Source of the DNA: Zanthoxylum bungeanum
Taxonomy: Eukaryota > Streptophyta > Magnoliopsida > Sapindales > Rutaceae
Reading direction: 5' to 3'
Length of the DNA: 64,000 nt
NCBI GenBank assembly: GCA_019454045.1
Contig: SKCR01023742.1
Coordinates: 248,001-312,000, forward strand
In this document: positions 1-10,537 of the stretch, in pieces
Position numbering within the stretch: position 1 is the first letter of the stretch
How the letters are laid out: each line of letters opens with the position of its first letter
The notes under the pieces: model-generated
What the model was told of the DNA's origin: nothing
Databases searched by the model: none
What the model saw: only the letters and a program-made list of their open reading frames with translations
Translations under genes and position numbers: made by a program

Positions 1-1407
1 CAAACCTATAAGGCTAGGTTGGTGGTGAAAGGTTATAGACAAATCCAAGGAATTGACTATGACGAAACCTTCTCGCCTGTTGCAATGATAAAGTCCATTC
101 AAATTTTACTAGCATTAGCTGCACACTTTGATTATGAGATTTGGCATATGGATGTCAAACCAGCTTTCCTTAATGGGAACCTCATACAGGAAGACTATAT
201 GACACAAGCTGAAGGGTTTGCATCTAAGATGATCATAATAAAGTGTGCAAGCTTAAACGATCCATTTATGGACTCAAGGAAGCCTCCAGAAGTTGGAATA
301 TATGATTTGATGAGACAATCAAAGAATTTGACTTCATCAAAATTGTAGACGAGCCTTATGTTTATCGAAAAAGTAGTGGGAGTGTTGTTGTATTTCTTGT
401 AATATATGTCGATGACATATTAATCATCGGGAATGATATTCCCATGATGCAAGCCACCAAGCAATGGTTATCTCAGAATTTCTATATGAAAGGTTTAGGA
501 GAAGCAGCCTACATCCTCGACATTAAGATCTACCGTAATAGATCTAAGAGGTTGTTAGGACTTTCTCAATCTACATACATAGATAAAGTTTTGAAAAGAT
601 TCAAAATGGAAGATTCCAAAATAGGTAATTTACTTACTTGTCATGGAATCAAATTATCTAAGGAGCAATGTCCACATACTCCTTCAGATAGAGAGCGTAT
701 AAGTAGCATCCCTTATGCTTCAGCAATAGGATCGATCATGTACGCCATGCTATGTACAAGACCTGATGTCTCTTATGCTTTTAGCATAACGAGCAGGTAT
801 CAGGAAAATCCTGGTGAGCAACACTGGGCAACTATCAAAATAATCCTCAAGTATCTGAGAAGAAATAAGGATGTGTTCTTGACATACGGAGATTGTTTTG
901 AGATGAAAGTCATTGGTTACTGTGATGCGAGCTTTCAGACCGATAGGGATGATAGTAGATCGCAAATAGGATATCTGTTTACTTTGAATGGTGGAGCTGT
1001 CAGTTGGAAAAGCTCAAAGCAGTCAACTACAGCGGACTCCACCACTGAAGCTGAGTATATTGCAGCATCTGAAGCAGCTAAAGAAGCATTCTGGATAAAG
1101 AAGTTCATCATGGAGCTGGAAGTGCTTCCCGCGATAAAGAATGACGTCACGATGTACTGTGACAACACGGGCGCCATTGCTCAATCAAATAAACCAAGGT
1201 CCCACCAGAAATCCAAGCATACACTTAGGTGATTTCATCTCATCAGGGAAATTGCTGAGAGAAAAGAAGTTATTATAGAGAAAATACCCACAGATGATAA
1301 TCTTGCAGATTCTCAGACTAAAGGGCTGACTCAACAAAGCATGATAGGCACACCTGAGAGTATGGTGTCCAGATTCATACTAGTTGGCTCTAGTGCAAGT
1401 GGGAGAT
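1..1407 (+). pseudogene. Cop1 Copia pol remnant: reverse transcriptase and RNase H
   Basis: This is the 3' part of a Ty1/Copia polyprotein that enters from outside the window. The RT begins with the usual [11 protein letters not shown] and [10 protein letters not shown] blocks, followed by [10 protein letters not shown]. The catalytic YVDD is encoded at 405-416. RNase H follows at about 870-1230, with the blocks GYCDASFQTD, SWKSSKQSTTADSTTEAEY and YCDNTGAI. The reading frame moves from frame 1 to frame 3 in a damaged stretch around 225-350. A TGA at 1230-1232 interrupts the RNase H end, and the homologous tail (EIAERKEVIIEKIPTDDNLA) reads on behind it to about 1310. The protein cannot be made as it stands. 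Its position directly before a PPT and LTR confirms that this is the element's 3' end. Confidence 0.95.
1396..1407 (+). other. Polypurine tract of Cop1
   Basis: CAAGTGGGAGAT lies directly before the LTR start TGTTAGGG. This is the standard Copia plus-strand primer site and fixes the orientation as + and the LTR as the 3' one. Confidence 0.9.
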
Positions 1408-3361
1408 TGTTAGGGATATGCCCTATACCTAACTTGTGGATGGGCTATATGTACATGTATTTTTAATATTTTCATTAATTAATAAAATTACAATCTTTAT
1501 TATACGAGTCTTACATAACTTATATGAATCATCAAACACTGTAATAAAGCCTTTGGAGTAATAAGATGATGGCTGCCACGCCTTATGAGAATCATTACTC
1601 TTAAACATTCTTAGTCATAGTTTTGTGAATAATTTGGGCGTTCACAAAGCGGAGAGACTAGAATGATGATATGATCAGCCCATAAGTGGGGTAGCCGATC
1701 TCATAGGCTACTAGCGGAGATCCGCCCGCTTGGTGTATCACATGGATGCATGATTTGCTCGTGTCCATCGAAGTAACCGCCGAAAGTTTTCACATGAAGT
1801 ATTTATCCCATGTGTCTGTGAGAAATTTCATGTATCGATTGTATGACTTGTCCATAGACTTGAGGTCGTTACAATCTTATGTGTGGATCAAATAACTTTG
1901 ACATTCTCCTTCCTCGGTTCAAAAGATCCGGTCATAAGGGTATGATTGGGTCATTTTTTGAAACACATGAAGTTTGTAAGGATATAACAAAGAATCGCCA
2001 CTCTCTCGGATAGTATTTTCTTATAAGAGTAGTATTCCAGTTTGCGGGTTGATATGTGTGATCAGTGCTTGAGACTGTGGCCGCAGCTGAAGAATCATGT
2101 GAGATTCTTGGGTTAGAACGATTCATGACACTATCAACATCATACATTTGACTATATGGGTAGACATTTTCCATACCCTAGGTCAAACGGTGGGGATACA
2201 GTGAGGCGAGGGACCGTATCATATGTAAATCGCATACAGAATGGGTATATATCTTCCCTTCTCATTTGGGGGCCTTAGCATGTTGCTAGATGTCAACCAT
2301 GGTCATTGAAATCAAACGACCATCTGATCGGAGAATAATTTATGTTCGATTAAATTATCACAATTCATTTCATGTCTAACTTGAGGGGAACCCAAAAGGT
2401 CACACACAGTAAAGTCGAAATCAATGGTTAACAGTGCACAGTACAAATTTAACAATATATATGATTGTTGTAGGAATTGTTTAGAAATGGTTCAATGTGT
2501 TTAATTATTGAACATATCATTTATGAGGTTCCATAGTGGCTTAGGGATTGGTGAATGACTATAAGGCACTTTGGGAATTGGAATGAATGAATAAATAAAT
2601 AAATAAATGTGAATAGTAATATGAATAGTAATTTTTTTTTGTTATTTGTTTTGAATTCCAATTCGGCCCAAACTCTTATTAGGGTTTTATAATCTCATTA
2701 AACCACTAAATTAAGATCCAATGTCTAAGATTAAATTAGCTTTTATCCCACATCGGATTCTTAATTAATTTTGTTGTCTTTGGAGCACCTATATAAACTC
2801 AATGAATTCTTTACAAATTTTTGCACCAAACCTTTCATATCTTGGGTATATATAAGTGAGCAACTCTAAAGTTTAAGTGTAAGCCACTGATTTTGAGGAT
2901 CCTTAAGTCTAATTGACTAGAGGAACCTCGAGTTAAAATTTTTGAGGTATTTGCCTAGGCTAGCACCAAGGGAAAAATACCCGTGCACTCAAGGCGTAGT
3001 CTTGCCGTTGAGTTTTGGCTTTGGTGTGTGCATCTTTGGAGGCCACACACTTGGGTGGCTCTTTGGAATGTGGAAGAGCTTGCTGAGTTCGAGAAAAGCT
3101 TGTAGATTGGAGGGAGGACTGGAGGAGTCTTCGGTTCAAGTAAGTCTTTCTCTTTCTTCATTTTAATTAGAGTTCTTATGATAGTTAGTATGTTTAGGTT
3201 TATGCTCTTTGAATATTTTATTAGTTTTATGCTTAGAATATATAGTAACATGCCTATGTTTGTAGAATAATAAAAACAAATGGGTCTTGAGCAAAGGGAT
3301 AGCGGCATCATAATTTAATTTATTTAATTTACCGCTGCGCACTCGTGGCCGTTTCCCAACA
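1408..3361 (+). mobile_element. 3' LTR of Cop1 (about 1.95 kb)
   Basis: The LTR starts TGTTAGGGATATGCCC straight after the PPT. It appears to end with TTTCCCAACA at 3361, giving TG...CA termini. The end is supported by the next base, where a different LTR (Cop2, minus strand) begins in mid-sequence; Cop1 therefore inserted into the Cop2 LTR. The matching 5' LTR and left target duplication lie outside the window. No gene is seen in this stretch; short open frames such as 2942-3166 are LTR sequence. Confidence 0.85.
2789..2797 (+). promoter_or_regulatory. Probable TATA box of the Cop1 LTR
   Basis: CTATATAAA sits about two thirds into the LTR, a usual place for the U3/R border. The position is inferred from sequence only. 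Confidence 0.5.
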
Positions 3362-3822
3362 AAAGACCACACACACCTACCCTGATTTGGATTCCCATAG
3401 ACACATAGTCATACTACCAATGAGATTCCGAGGGGTCAATCCAGAGCGAATCTGTTCTCGGTTTAATGGCTAACAGAACCTCTTACCACACTTGCATAAG
3501 TATCCAATACTTAAATATATGAGAACTAAGTCGTTAAGCTTCCATAACGCGCACAAGTGTAATACTAGTCTATTCCGCATTATCGATGTCCAATCTCGAT
3601 AGTACTATGACTATGGATATTTAATGATTAAACTGTTCACGGATTAATACTGTCTCATATCTTATTAATCTGATTTAACCCTATGGATTTTTATCATTTA
3701 TATATCCAAGTAATCCAATTATAAAATGATAAAATTGCAATTTCCTTTGTCACATAGTTAATTTGTACAAAAACACCATGTCTTTTACAAATAGTGATGC
3801 TATGGGTCATAATTGTCCAACA
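3362..3822 (-). mobile_element. Cop2 3' LTR, interrupted by Cop1
   Basis: Read on the minus strand this is the first 461 bp of a Copia LTR starting TGTTGGACAATTATGACCC. It is clearly related to the Cop3, Cop4 and Cop6 LTRs, sharing blocks such as the segment around 3560-3610 and the CCATTGGTAGTATGACT type block. It stops abruptly at 3362, where related LTRs continue with the AACCTGAGACTTGC block. The rest must lie to the left of position 1, beyond Cop1. Confidence 0.9.
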
Positions 3823-3835
3823 ATTTCCCACTTGG
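3823..3835 (-). other. Polypurine tract of Cop2
   Basis: On the minus strand CCAAGTGGGAAAT precedes the LTR start at 3822. It matches the PPTs of Cop4 and Cop6 with one A for G. Confidence 0.9.
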
Positions 3836-5968
3836 GTCATAGCCAATCACTCAAGTATCTAACACCTAAATTAGGTACATGTCGCTGAAACTTTTACTGA
3901 GATATAAATTTTGTCAGCAGATCTGCAAGGTTATTATCTGATGCGAATCTTTTCGATCTTGACATCACCACGATCTATGATCTCACGAATCAGATGAAAT
4001 CGTCGAAGTGCATACTTGGATCATTGATGAGACCTCGGTTCCTTAACCTATGTTGTAGCCCAACTCAGCTGCTAACAGAACTACTCCTAATCAAATTAGG
4101 AATTTATAGATCCAAAATGCTTCTTTTGCTGCCTCAGCCGCAGTAATGTAATCCGCTTTTGTTGTTGAATCGGTAACAATATCTTGCTTGGAAGATTTCC
4201 AACTCACTACTCTGTTATTCAAATAAAATATGTACCTTGATTGCGACTTACAATCATCTTTTTCGGTTTGGAAACCTACATCGGTGTACCCAGTCACCTC
4301 AAGTTCTCATTCCCCATAGACTAATAAAGCATCCTTAGTTCGTCCAAGATACTCAAGTATGTTCTTAACAGCAATCTAGTGACCATCACCTGGATCGGCC
4401 TGATAGCGATTGCACATGCTCAAAGCATATGAGACATTAGGTCGCGTACATATCATGGCGTACGTGATTGATCCGACTGTAGAAGAAAATGGGATCTGAT
4501 TCATTGAATCTCTCTCATCTTGAGTTTTAGGACACATGTCCTTAGATAGAGAGACGCCATGTGACACTCGAATCAGCCCCCACTTAGATTGATCCATGTT
4601 GAATCTCTTCAACACTTTTTCAATGTACGAGTTCTGGGAGAGTCCAAGCAGCTTTCTCGATCTATCCTGGTAGACCCTTATTCCCAGAATAAAGGCTGCT
4701 TCTCCCAGGTCTTTCATGGAAAATTTTAATGAAAGCCAAGCTTTCACCGATTGTAGCATGGGAATGTCATTGCCTAAAAGTAATACATCATCAACATATA
4801 GGATAATGAATGTCAGTGCGCTCCCCCTAACCTTCTTATATACACAAGAATCATCTTCGTTTTGAATGAAACCATATTCTTTTATGATCTCATCAAAACG
4901 TTGGTTCCAAGAACGCGATGCTTGCTTCAATCCATAAATCGATCGGTTTAACTTGCAAACCTTGTTTGCATGTTTTGGCATGACAAAATCGTCAGGCTGT
5001 TACATATAAACATCCTTCAAAAGGTTTGCATTAAGGAAAACAGTTTTGACGTCCATCCGCCATATTTCATAACCAAAATATGCAACAATAGCAAGCATTA
5101 TCCGAATGGATTTAATCATGGCAACATATGAAAAAGTTTCATCGTAATCGACACCATGTCGTTGACGATACCCTTTCGCTACCAGCCTAGCTTTGTATAT
5201 TTGTATGTTGCCATACATGTTTGTCTTTTTCTTGAAGACACATTTACAACCAAACGGCTTAATGCCTTCTGGTGTATCAACAAGTGTCCAAACTTGGTTA
5301 GTATACATGGAATCCATTTCGGACTTCATGTCCTCTTGCCATAAAGCGGAGTCGATACCTTGTATCGCTTCCTCATACGTAGTCGATTCATCTTCCCCAA
5401 TAAGATTAATATCTTCCTGAGGTGAGATCACAAACCCATACCTCTCAGGTTGTTTTCTGACCCTCTCCAACCTACGCGGTTCTTATGTGTTAGAAGATTG
5501 TGGAACAGTCTCATCCCAGATGGACTGTTGGTGTTCCGTGAAGGGGTCAGTGTTAGGAACAGTATCACTCCGATTTCATCGAGTTCTACTTTCCTCCCAC
5601 TTACCACTGTATTTAGGAATTCCTTTTCGAGGAAAACTGCGTAAAGAGCAATAAATATTTTGTTCTCTTGTGGGTTGTAGAAGTAATATCCTTTGGTTTC
5701 CCTAGGATAACCTACAAATAGGCACTTATCCGATTTGGGTTCTAGTTTGGTACCATCCAAACGTTTGACATATGCCCAGCATCCCCAAATCTTCAGGAAT
5801 GAGAAACCTGGTTTCTTTCCTGTCCATATTTCATATAAAGTCTATCCAACAGAATTTGAGGGAACGTTTGACATATGCCCAGCATCCCCAAGACTTTGTC
5901 TATCCATATTCAAAATAAGTATTGTGTTGTTCAATGCATATCACGAGAAGGAAATTGGTAGCTGAGTG
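3836..5968 (-). pseudogene. Cop2 Copia pol remnant: integrase end, RT, RNase H
   Basis: Read leftward on the minus strand, this begins in the C-terminal part of the integrase (blocks LYEIWTGKKPGFSFLKIWGC and LFVGYPRETKGYYFYNP, about 5850-5640). RT follows at about 5470-4376, with KARLVAKGYRQRHGVDYDET, MDVKTVFLNANL and the catalytic YVDD at 4799-4788. RNase H is at about 4297-4091 (SWKSSKQDIVTDSTTKADY). Frameshifts or stops occur near 5430-5470, 4990 and 4300-4376, so the gene is dead. The N-terminal side of the integrase is not adjacent: it lies at 47880-48251, cut off by the Cop3 insertion at 5969. From 4090 down to 3836 only the decayed polyprotein tail is seen. Confidence 0.95.
5864..5891. 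repeat. 28-bp duplication of 5761-5788 inside the Cop2 integrase
   Basis: The 28 bases at 5761-5788 recur exactly at 5864-5891. The first copy encodes a conserved integrase block. The second sits about 100 bp upstream in the gene, where related elements have no such sequence. It looks like templated filler from break repair. Confidence 0.85.
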
Positions 5969-7681
5969 TGTTGGACAATTATTTCCCATAGCATCACTAT
6001 TTGTACAGATCATGGTGTTGTTGTACAAATTAACTATGTGACAAAGGAAATTGCTCTTTTATCATTTGTAATTAGATCACCAAGATATATAAATGATAAA
6101 AGGTCCTTAGGATTAGTACCAGATTGAGATGATATGAGACAGTATCAATCCATGAAGGTTTAATCATTAAATATCCCTAGTCGTAGTATTATCGAGATTG
6201 GACATCGATAATGCAGAATAGACTAATATTACACTTGTGCGTGTTATTGGAGGATAACGGCATAGTTCTCATATATTTGGGTATTGGATACTCATGCAAG
6301 TGTAATAGGAGGTTGTGTTTACCGATGGTACAGAAACAGCTTCGCTCTGGATAGACCCCTCAGAATTCCATTGGTAGTATGACTATGTGTCTATGGAAGT
6401 CCGACTCAGGGTAGGTGTATTTGGTTTTAACCTGAGACTTGCACCGCTAATACTTGCGACAATCAATATACTTTGGTTTTGGTCGTGCAGGGCTTTAACC
6501 GGTTCTGTGTACGCCTGTTTTGGGTATATTGAGAATCGTAGTGTATTGGGTGTGATGTCAAGATGGAAGTATCACTCCAGTCATAATGGAGATTATTGTC
6601 ACGTAGGATACGGACCTGGTGCTCTTATATGCTGCAGCTATCAGGATATTATGACTAGGTCATGTTTATCCGATTATAAAGACTAGTTACCAAAGATCTG
6701 ACATGTGCTTCGTACGGGGCAGACACAATTCCAGCCCCAGGCCTAGCACGTGACATCTGATACTGGATCGCAATACGCAATACTACATATACTACGCCTG
6801 ATAAAGATTACATATTCCTTAAAGAATATTTCTGGAGAATTAGGTAGGCACGGTGCTTTGCTAAAATCCAACCATGTCTCGTAAATCGGTAAAAACCTAA
6901 TACTAGGTACATACGTGTTCGGATAGTCCGACCACCGGAATTACTGCCAACATATCCGGGGATCTCATGGGTCGCTTCCCGAAGATTCACCGATGATGTA
7001 TGACTCGCACATTATTAATCAGGGATTAATTATAAGAGAGAGAAAATTAATCTGGGATTAATTATGCAGATATTTCATCTGGGATAAAATACTATTTAAA
7101 GAGAGAGAACGATTAATTTGGAATTAATCGATAAAATAATATATTCGATATATTAAACGAAATTAGATTTCGACGCGGAATTAAAATTAGATTTTAATTC
7201 GGCGAACGAGTTAATTTAGAATTAATTCGCTAGCGACGTGAATAGTAATTTTGCTAGGCATAATTATTTAATTAAATTTGATTTAATCACGTCGCAACGA
7301 AAAATTCGTTAATTCAGAATTAGCGAACTCGAGCCCGGGAGTGTTTGTGGGCCCACTCGCATTTCGAATTCAAGTGCGGCCCACAAGTCACATCAAGCGT
7401 CACATCATTAGTCATTCTTGTGATGTAAGTCACATCACTTTGAGTGATGTGATGGTTGTCACTTGTGATTGATGGTGGTGGTTGGAAGGCTTAAATGCCT
7501 TGTACCTTTTTTGAATTTGGTATATCATTTAATTGATTTTTTGAAAGAAAAGCTTGAAGAATTTTTGTTGTTCCTCACATTGCAAAAACCGATCAAAGTG
7601 AGTATTTCGTAACTTAAATTTGTTGTATTCACACATGTTTTACGCTTAAATCGATCTTGGTTTGACCTTAGAAACCTAACA
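5969..7681 (+). mobile_element. 5' LTR of Cop3 (1,713 bp)
   Basis: The LTR starts TGTTGGACAATT and ends CTTAGAAACCTAACA, directly followed by a tRNA-Met primer site. The 5-bp site on its left (5964-5968, gagtg) nearly matches cagtg at 47880-47884, behind the LTR piece that ends with the same CTTAGAAACCTAACA. Compared with that 3' LTR piece it lacks about 275 bp near 7535-7545, so the full family length is about 2.0 kb. It contains the hairpin array listed separately. Confidence 0.92.
7015..7327 (+). repeat. Serial hairpin array in the Cop3 5' LTR
   Basis: About eight consecutive inverted repeats are visible, nearly all with a 3-nt loop. Examples: arms TTAATC/GATTAA around AGG and again around TGG; CGATTAATT/AATTAATCG around TGG; CGAAAT/ATTTCG around TAG; GAATTAAAAT/ATTTTAATTC around TAG. 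Arms are 6-10 bp and mostly perfect. The same series occurs in the other LTRs of the family at 9539-9852, 17422-17736, 46938-47252 and, inverted, 62339-62641. Confidence 0.85.
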
Positions 7682-7682
7682 A

Positions 7683-7695
7683 TGGTATCAGAGCC
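7683..7695 (+). other. Primer binding site of Cop3 (initiator tRNA-Met)
   Basis: TGGTATCAGAGCC lies one base behind the LTR end. It is the canonical plant Copia primer site, complementary to the 3' end of initiator tRNA-Met. Confidence 0.97.
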
Positions 7696-8786
7696 ATGAT
7701 TTAAGCATGAAATTGGAATTAGGGTAAAATTGGGTAAAATTGATTTGAGCATGTTTTGATGAAATTGATTGTTTGAATATGCTTGAATGATGATAACATT
7801 GTGTTATGCATGATCAATTTGATGAAAATTGAATCAGATCAAATTTTCCCCAATAATTTGGCTTGGCCGAAAGTTATGTGTTACCCTAAGTCATGGTGAT
7901 TTTTGTTTTTGATCATTGGATGAGTTGAAATCACTTGGGATATGTTGATTTAGGATTTAATTGGATTGAATTTGGAATCGGACAATAAAACCCTACAATT
8001 GCCGTGACTAGTAGCTTGGAAAATGATATGATTTTTTGATTCAATTGTGTTGGACATGTGTTGATGATAATTAGCAAGATTAATTATGTAAATTGGTTTT
8101 TTGGAAATATTAATTTGGTTAATTAATTATGGCTATACACTTTAGATTAATTTAATTGTGAAATTTGGAATTTTGTAATTTAATTAATTGGGCCAAATTT
8201 GGAATTGGGCTTGTAAAGTTGTATTTGGGCTTAATGGGCTTGGTTGGGCCAAGTTTGGTTTAGGTTAATTGGTTAGATCCAATTGGGCCCAAAATAATAT
8301 CCATAAAATCCAAATATAATTAAATGGACCTTTAATATTTTAATTGGGCCTAATGGGCCTAAATTGGTTTCTTGGCTAATAAGGGTGATTCCTTAAATGG
8401 GCTTTGGTATTTGGGTTTGACTCATGTTGACCAAAGTTCAAGCCTTTAGAAATTAATTGAAAGCCCATTGGACTTTAATTAAATTGACATTGGATGTTAA
8501 ATGGGCTTTGAGACCCGTAAAGATTAGATTTAGAATGTAAGTCGTAAAGGCACATTAAAAAATGTAATTATTTAATTTAGAATTAAATATAGAATAAGTA
8601 TTAAATACAAATTGTCTTGGATTTAATATGGTAGTTTAATATAATTCAAGAATTCGTACTTTGAGTACTTATTCGCAAAATGAGTTTGACTCGCGCAAAA
8701 TCAAATAGTTGTTTGAACATTGGAGGGTCATTAATTTCAGATTAAATAATTGGATTAGATTGATTGATAACATGCTTCGTGTGAAT
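7696..8786 (+). mobile_element. Cop3 leader, truncated
   Basis: This AT-rich non-coding leader lies behind the primer site and is homologous to the Cop4 leader at 10538-12070. No gag is visible. It carries about ten TGGGCC/TGGGCT motifs between 8180 and 8510. At about 8786 it stops abruptly and joins the middle of another LTR of the same family, so everything downstream in Cop3 up to its 3' LTR has been replaced or lost. Confidence 0.75.
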
Positions 8787-10521
8787 ACATATAAGTATTG
8801 GATACTTGTGCAAGTGTGATAGGAGGTCGTGTTTCACCGATGGTACGGGAAACAGCTTCGCTCTGGATAGACCCTTCGGAATCCCATTGGTATTATGACT
8901 AGGTGTCTATGGGAGGCCGAAATCAAGGTAGGTGTGTACAGTCTTAACCTGAGACTTGCATTGCTAATGCTTACGACAATCGATATACTTTAGTTGAGGT
9001 CGTCTAGGACTCTAACCGGTTCTGTGTACGCCAATGCCGGGTATATTGAGAATCGTAGTGTATTGGATGTGATGTCAAGACGGAAGTATCACTCCAGTCA
9101 TAGTGGAGATGATGTCACGCAGGATACGGTATTAGTGCTCTTAAGAGATGCGCATCCAATCGTGATATTATGACCAGGTCATGAATATCCGATTATAGTG
9201 ACTATTACCAGACATCCGATATGTGTTTCGGACGCGGCAGACACTTATCCAGCCCCAGCCCTAGCACGTGACTATCCGATACTGGCGATATACACAATAC
9301 ATTAGTATACTACGCTTGATAAGATCTTAATATTCTTTAAGGATATGTCCGGAGAATTAGGTAGACTTGGTGCTTTGCTAGGAGTCGACCTTGTCTGTAA
9401 ATCGTAGTAATAGTAGAACGTAGTACTTGGTACGTACGTGATTCGGATACTCCGACGACCGTATTTACTGCCAGATTATCCGGGGATCTCATGGGTCGCT
9501 TCCCGATAATCCACCGATGACGCACAACTCGCACTCTTGAATAATCTGGGATTATACAGAAGAGAGAGAAAATTAATCTAGGATTAATTACGGAGATATT
9601 TTATCTAAGATAAAATATCGTCTAGAGAGAGATAACGATTAATTTGGAATTAATCGGTAAATTAATATATTCGATATATTAAACGAAATTAGATTTCGAC
9701 GCGGAATTAAAATTAGATTTTAATTCGGGCAAACGAGTTAATTTAGAATTAATTCGTTAGCGACGTAAATAATAATTTCGCTAGGCGCAATTATTTATTT
9801 AAATTCGATTTATTAACGTCGCGACGTAAGCTCGGTATTTCGGAAATATCGAACCCGAACGCGTGAGTGCACGTGGGCCCACTTTCATTTGAAAAACGCT
9901 GTGTGGGGCCCACATGACACATGTCATATTATGCATTATTTAATCTAATGCATTGCATGTAGATAGTGTACATTGCACTCAATGTCATTGCATGGAAATT
10001 GAGTGTTTGACACTCTAAGCCATTGCATGATTTGTGTCATAAATTTATTATTAATTTAATGAATATTATGGCATAAATATAAATTGATTTTTGGTAAATC
10101 ATTTTTAACTTAACACAAAACTTCTTCTCTCTCAATTTACTCTCTTCTCTCACGCCCAAAGCTTGAAATGGGGACTGGTTTTGAACCAGAAAAACGTGAC
10201 ACAAAAGGGAAGCAAGGGTTGGGTTTTCATGGTGAAAACCGCAAGTGCTAGCACACTACGAGTCTTGCGAAGGTGGTAGGGAGGTTCGACCATGAGGCGG
10301 GACTCATCCGACGGAGTTTGGGCTTCGTTTTGAGACCCGAAACTGCCAAGACAGTGAGCATTGACTGGTTGCAGTGGCGTGAGCAGGCAGTACGTTTTTG
10401 GTCTTGATTCGTCTTCAAATCGACATAACCGATCAATGTGAGTATTCCGCTACCTCCGTTGATGTATTCATGCATGTTTTCATGTCTTGATTTGATCTTG
10501 GGACCTTAGAATAAACCAACA
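8787..10521 (+). mobile_element. Cop4 5' LTR, lacking its first ~310 bp
   Basis: It is closely similar to the complete LTR at 16369-18401 from that LTR's position ~310 onward (shared start TAAGTATTGGATACTTGTGC), and ends with the same ATAAACCAACA. The missing start and the direct join to the Cop3 leader show a deletion or recombination junction. Hairpin array at 9539-9852. Confidence 0.9.
9539..9852 (+). repeat. Serial hairpin array in the Cop4 5' LTR
   Basis: Same series as in Cop3. The first hairpin has arms ATAATC/GATTAT here against TTAATC/GATTAA in Cop3, a paired change. The last hairpin is a different sequence (GTATTT/AAATAT around CGG) that is still palindromic. Confidence 0.85.
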
Positions 10522-10522
10522 A

Positions 10523-10537
10523 TGGCATCAAGAGCTA
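10523..10537 (+). other. Degenerate primer binding site of Cop4
   Basis: TGGCATCAAGAGCTA is in the right place behind the LTR. It differs from the canonical TGGTATCAGAGC by a T-to-C change and an inserted A. Confidence 0.75.

Noticed and set aside
1932..2174. 80-codon minus-strand frame in the Cop1 LTR
   Set aside because: LTR sequence, antisense to the element, no recognisable domain.
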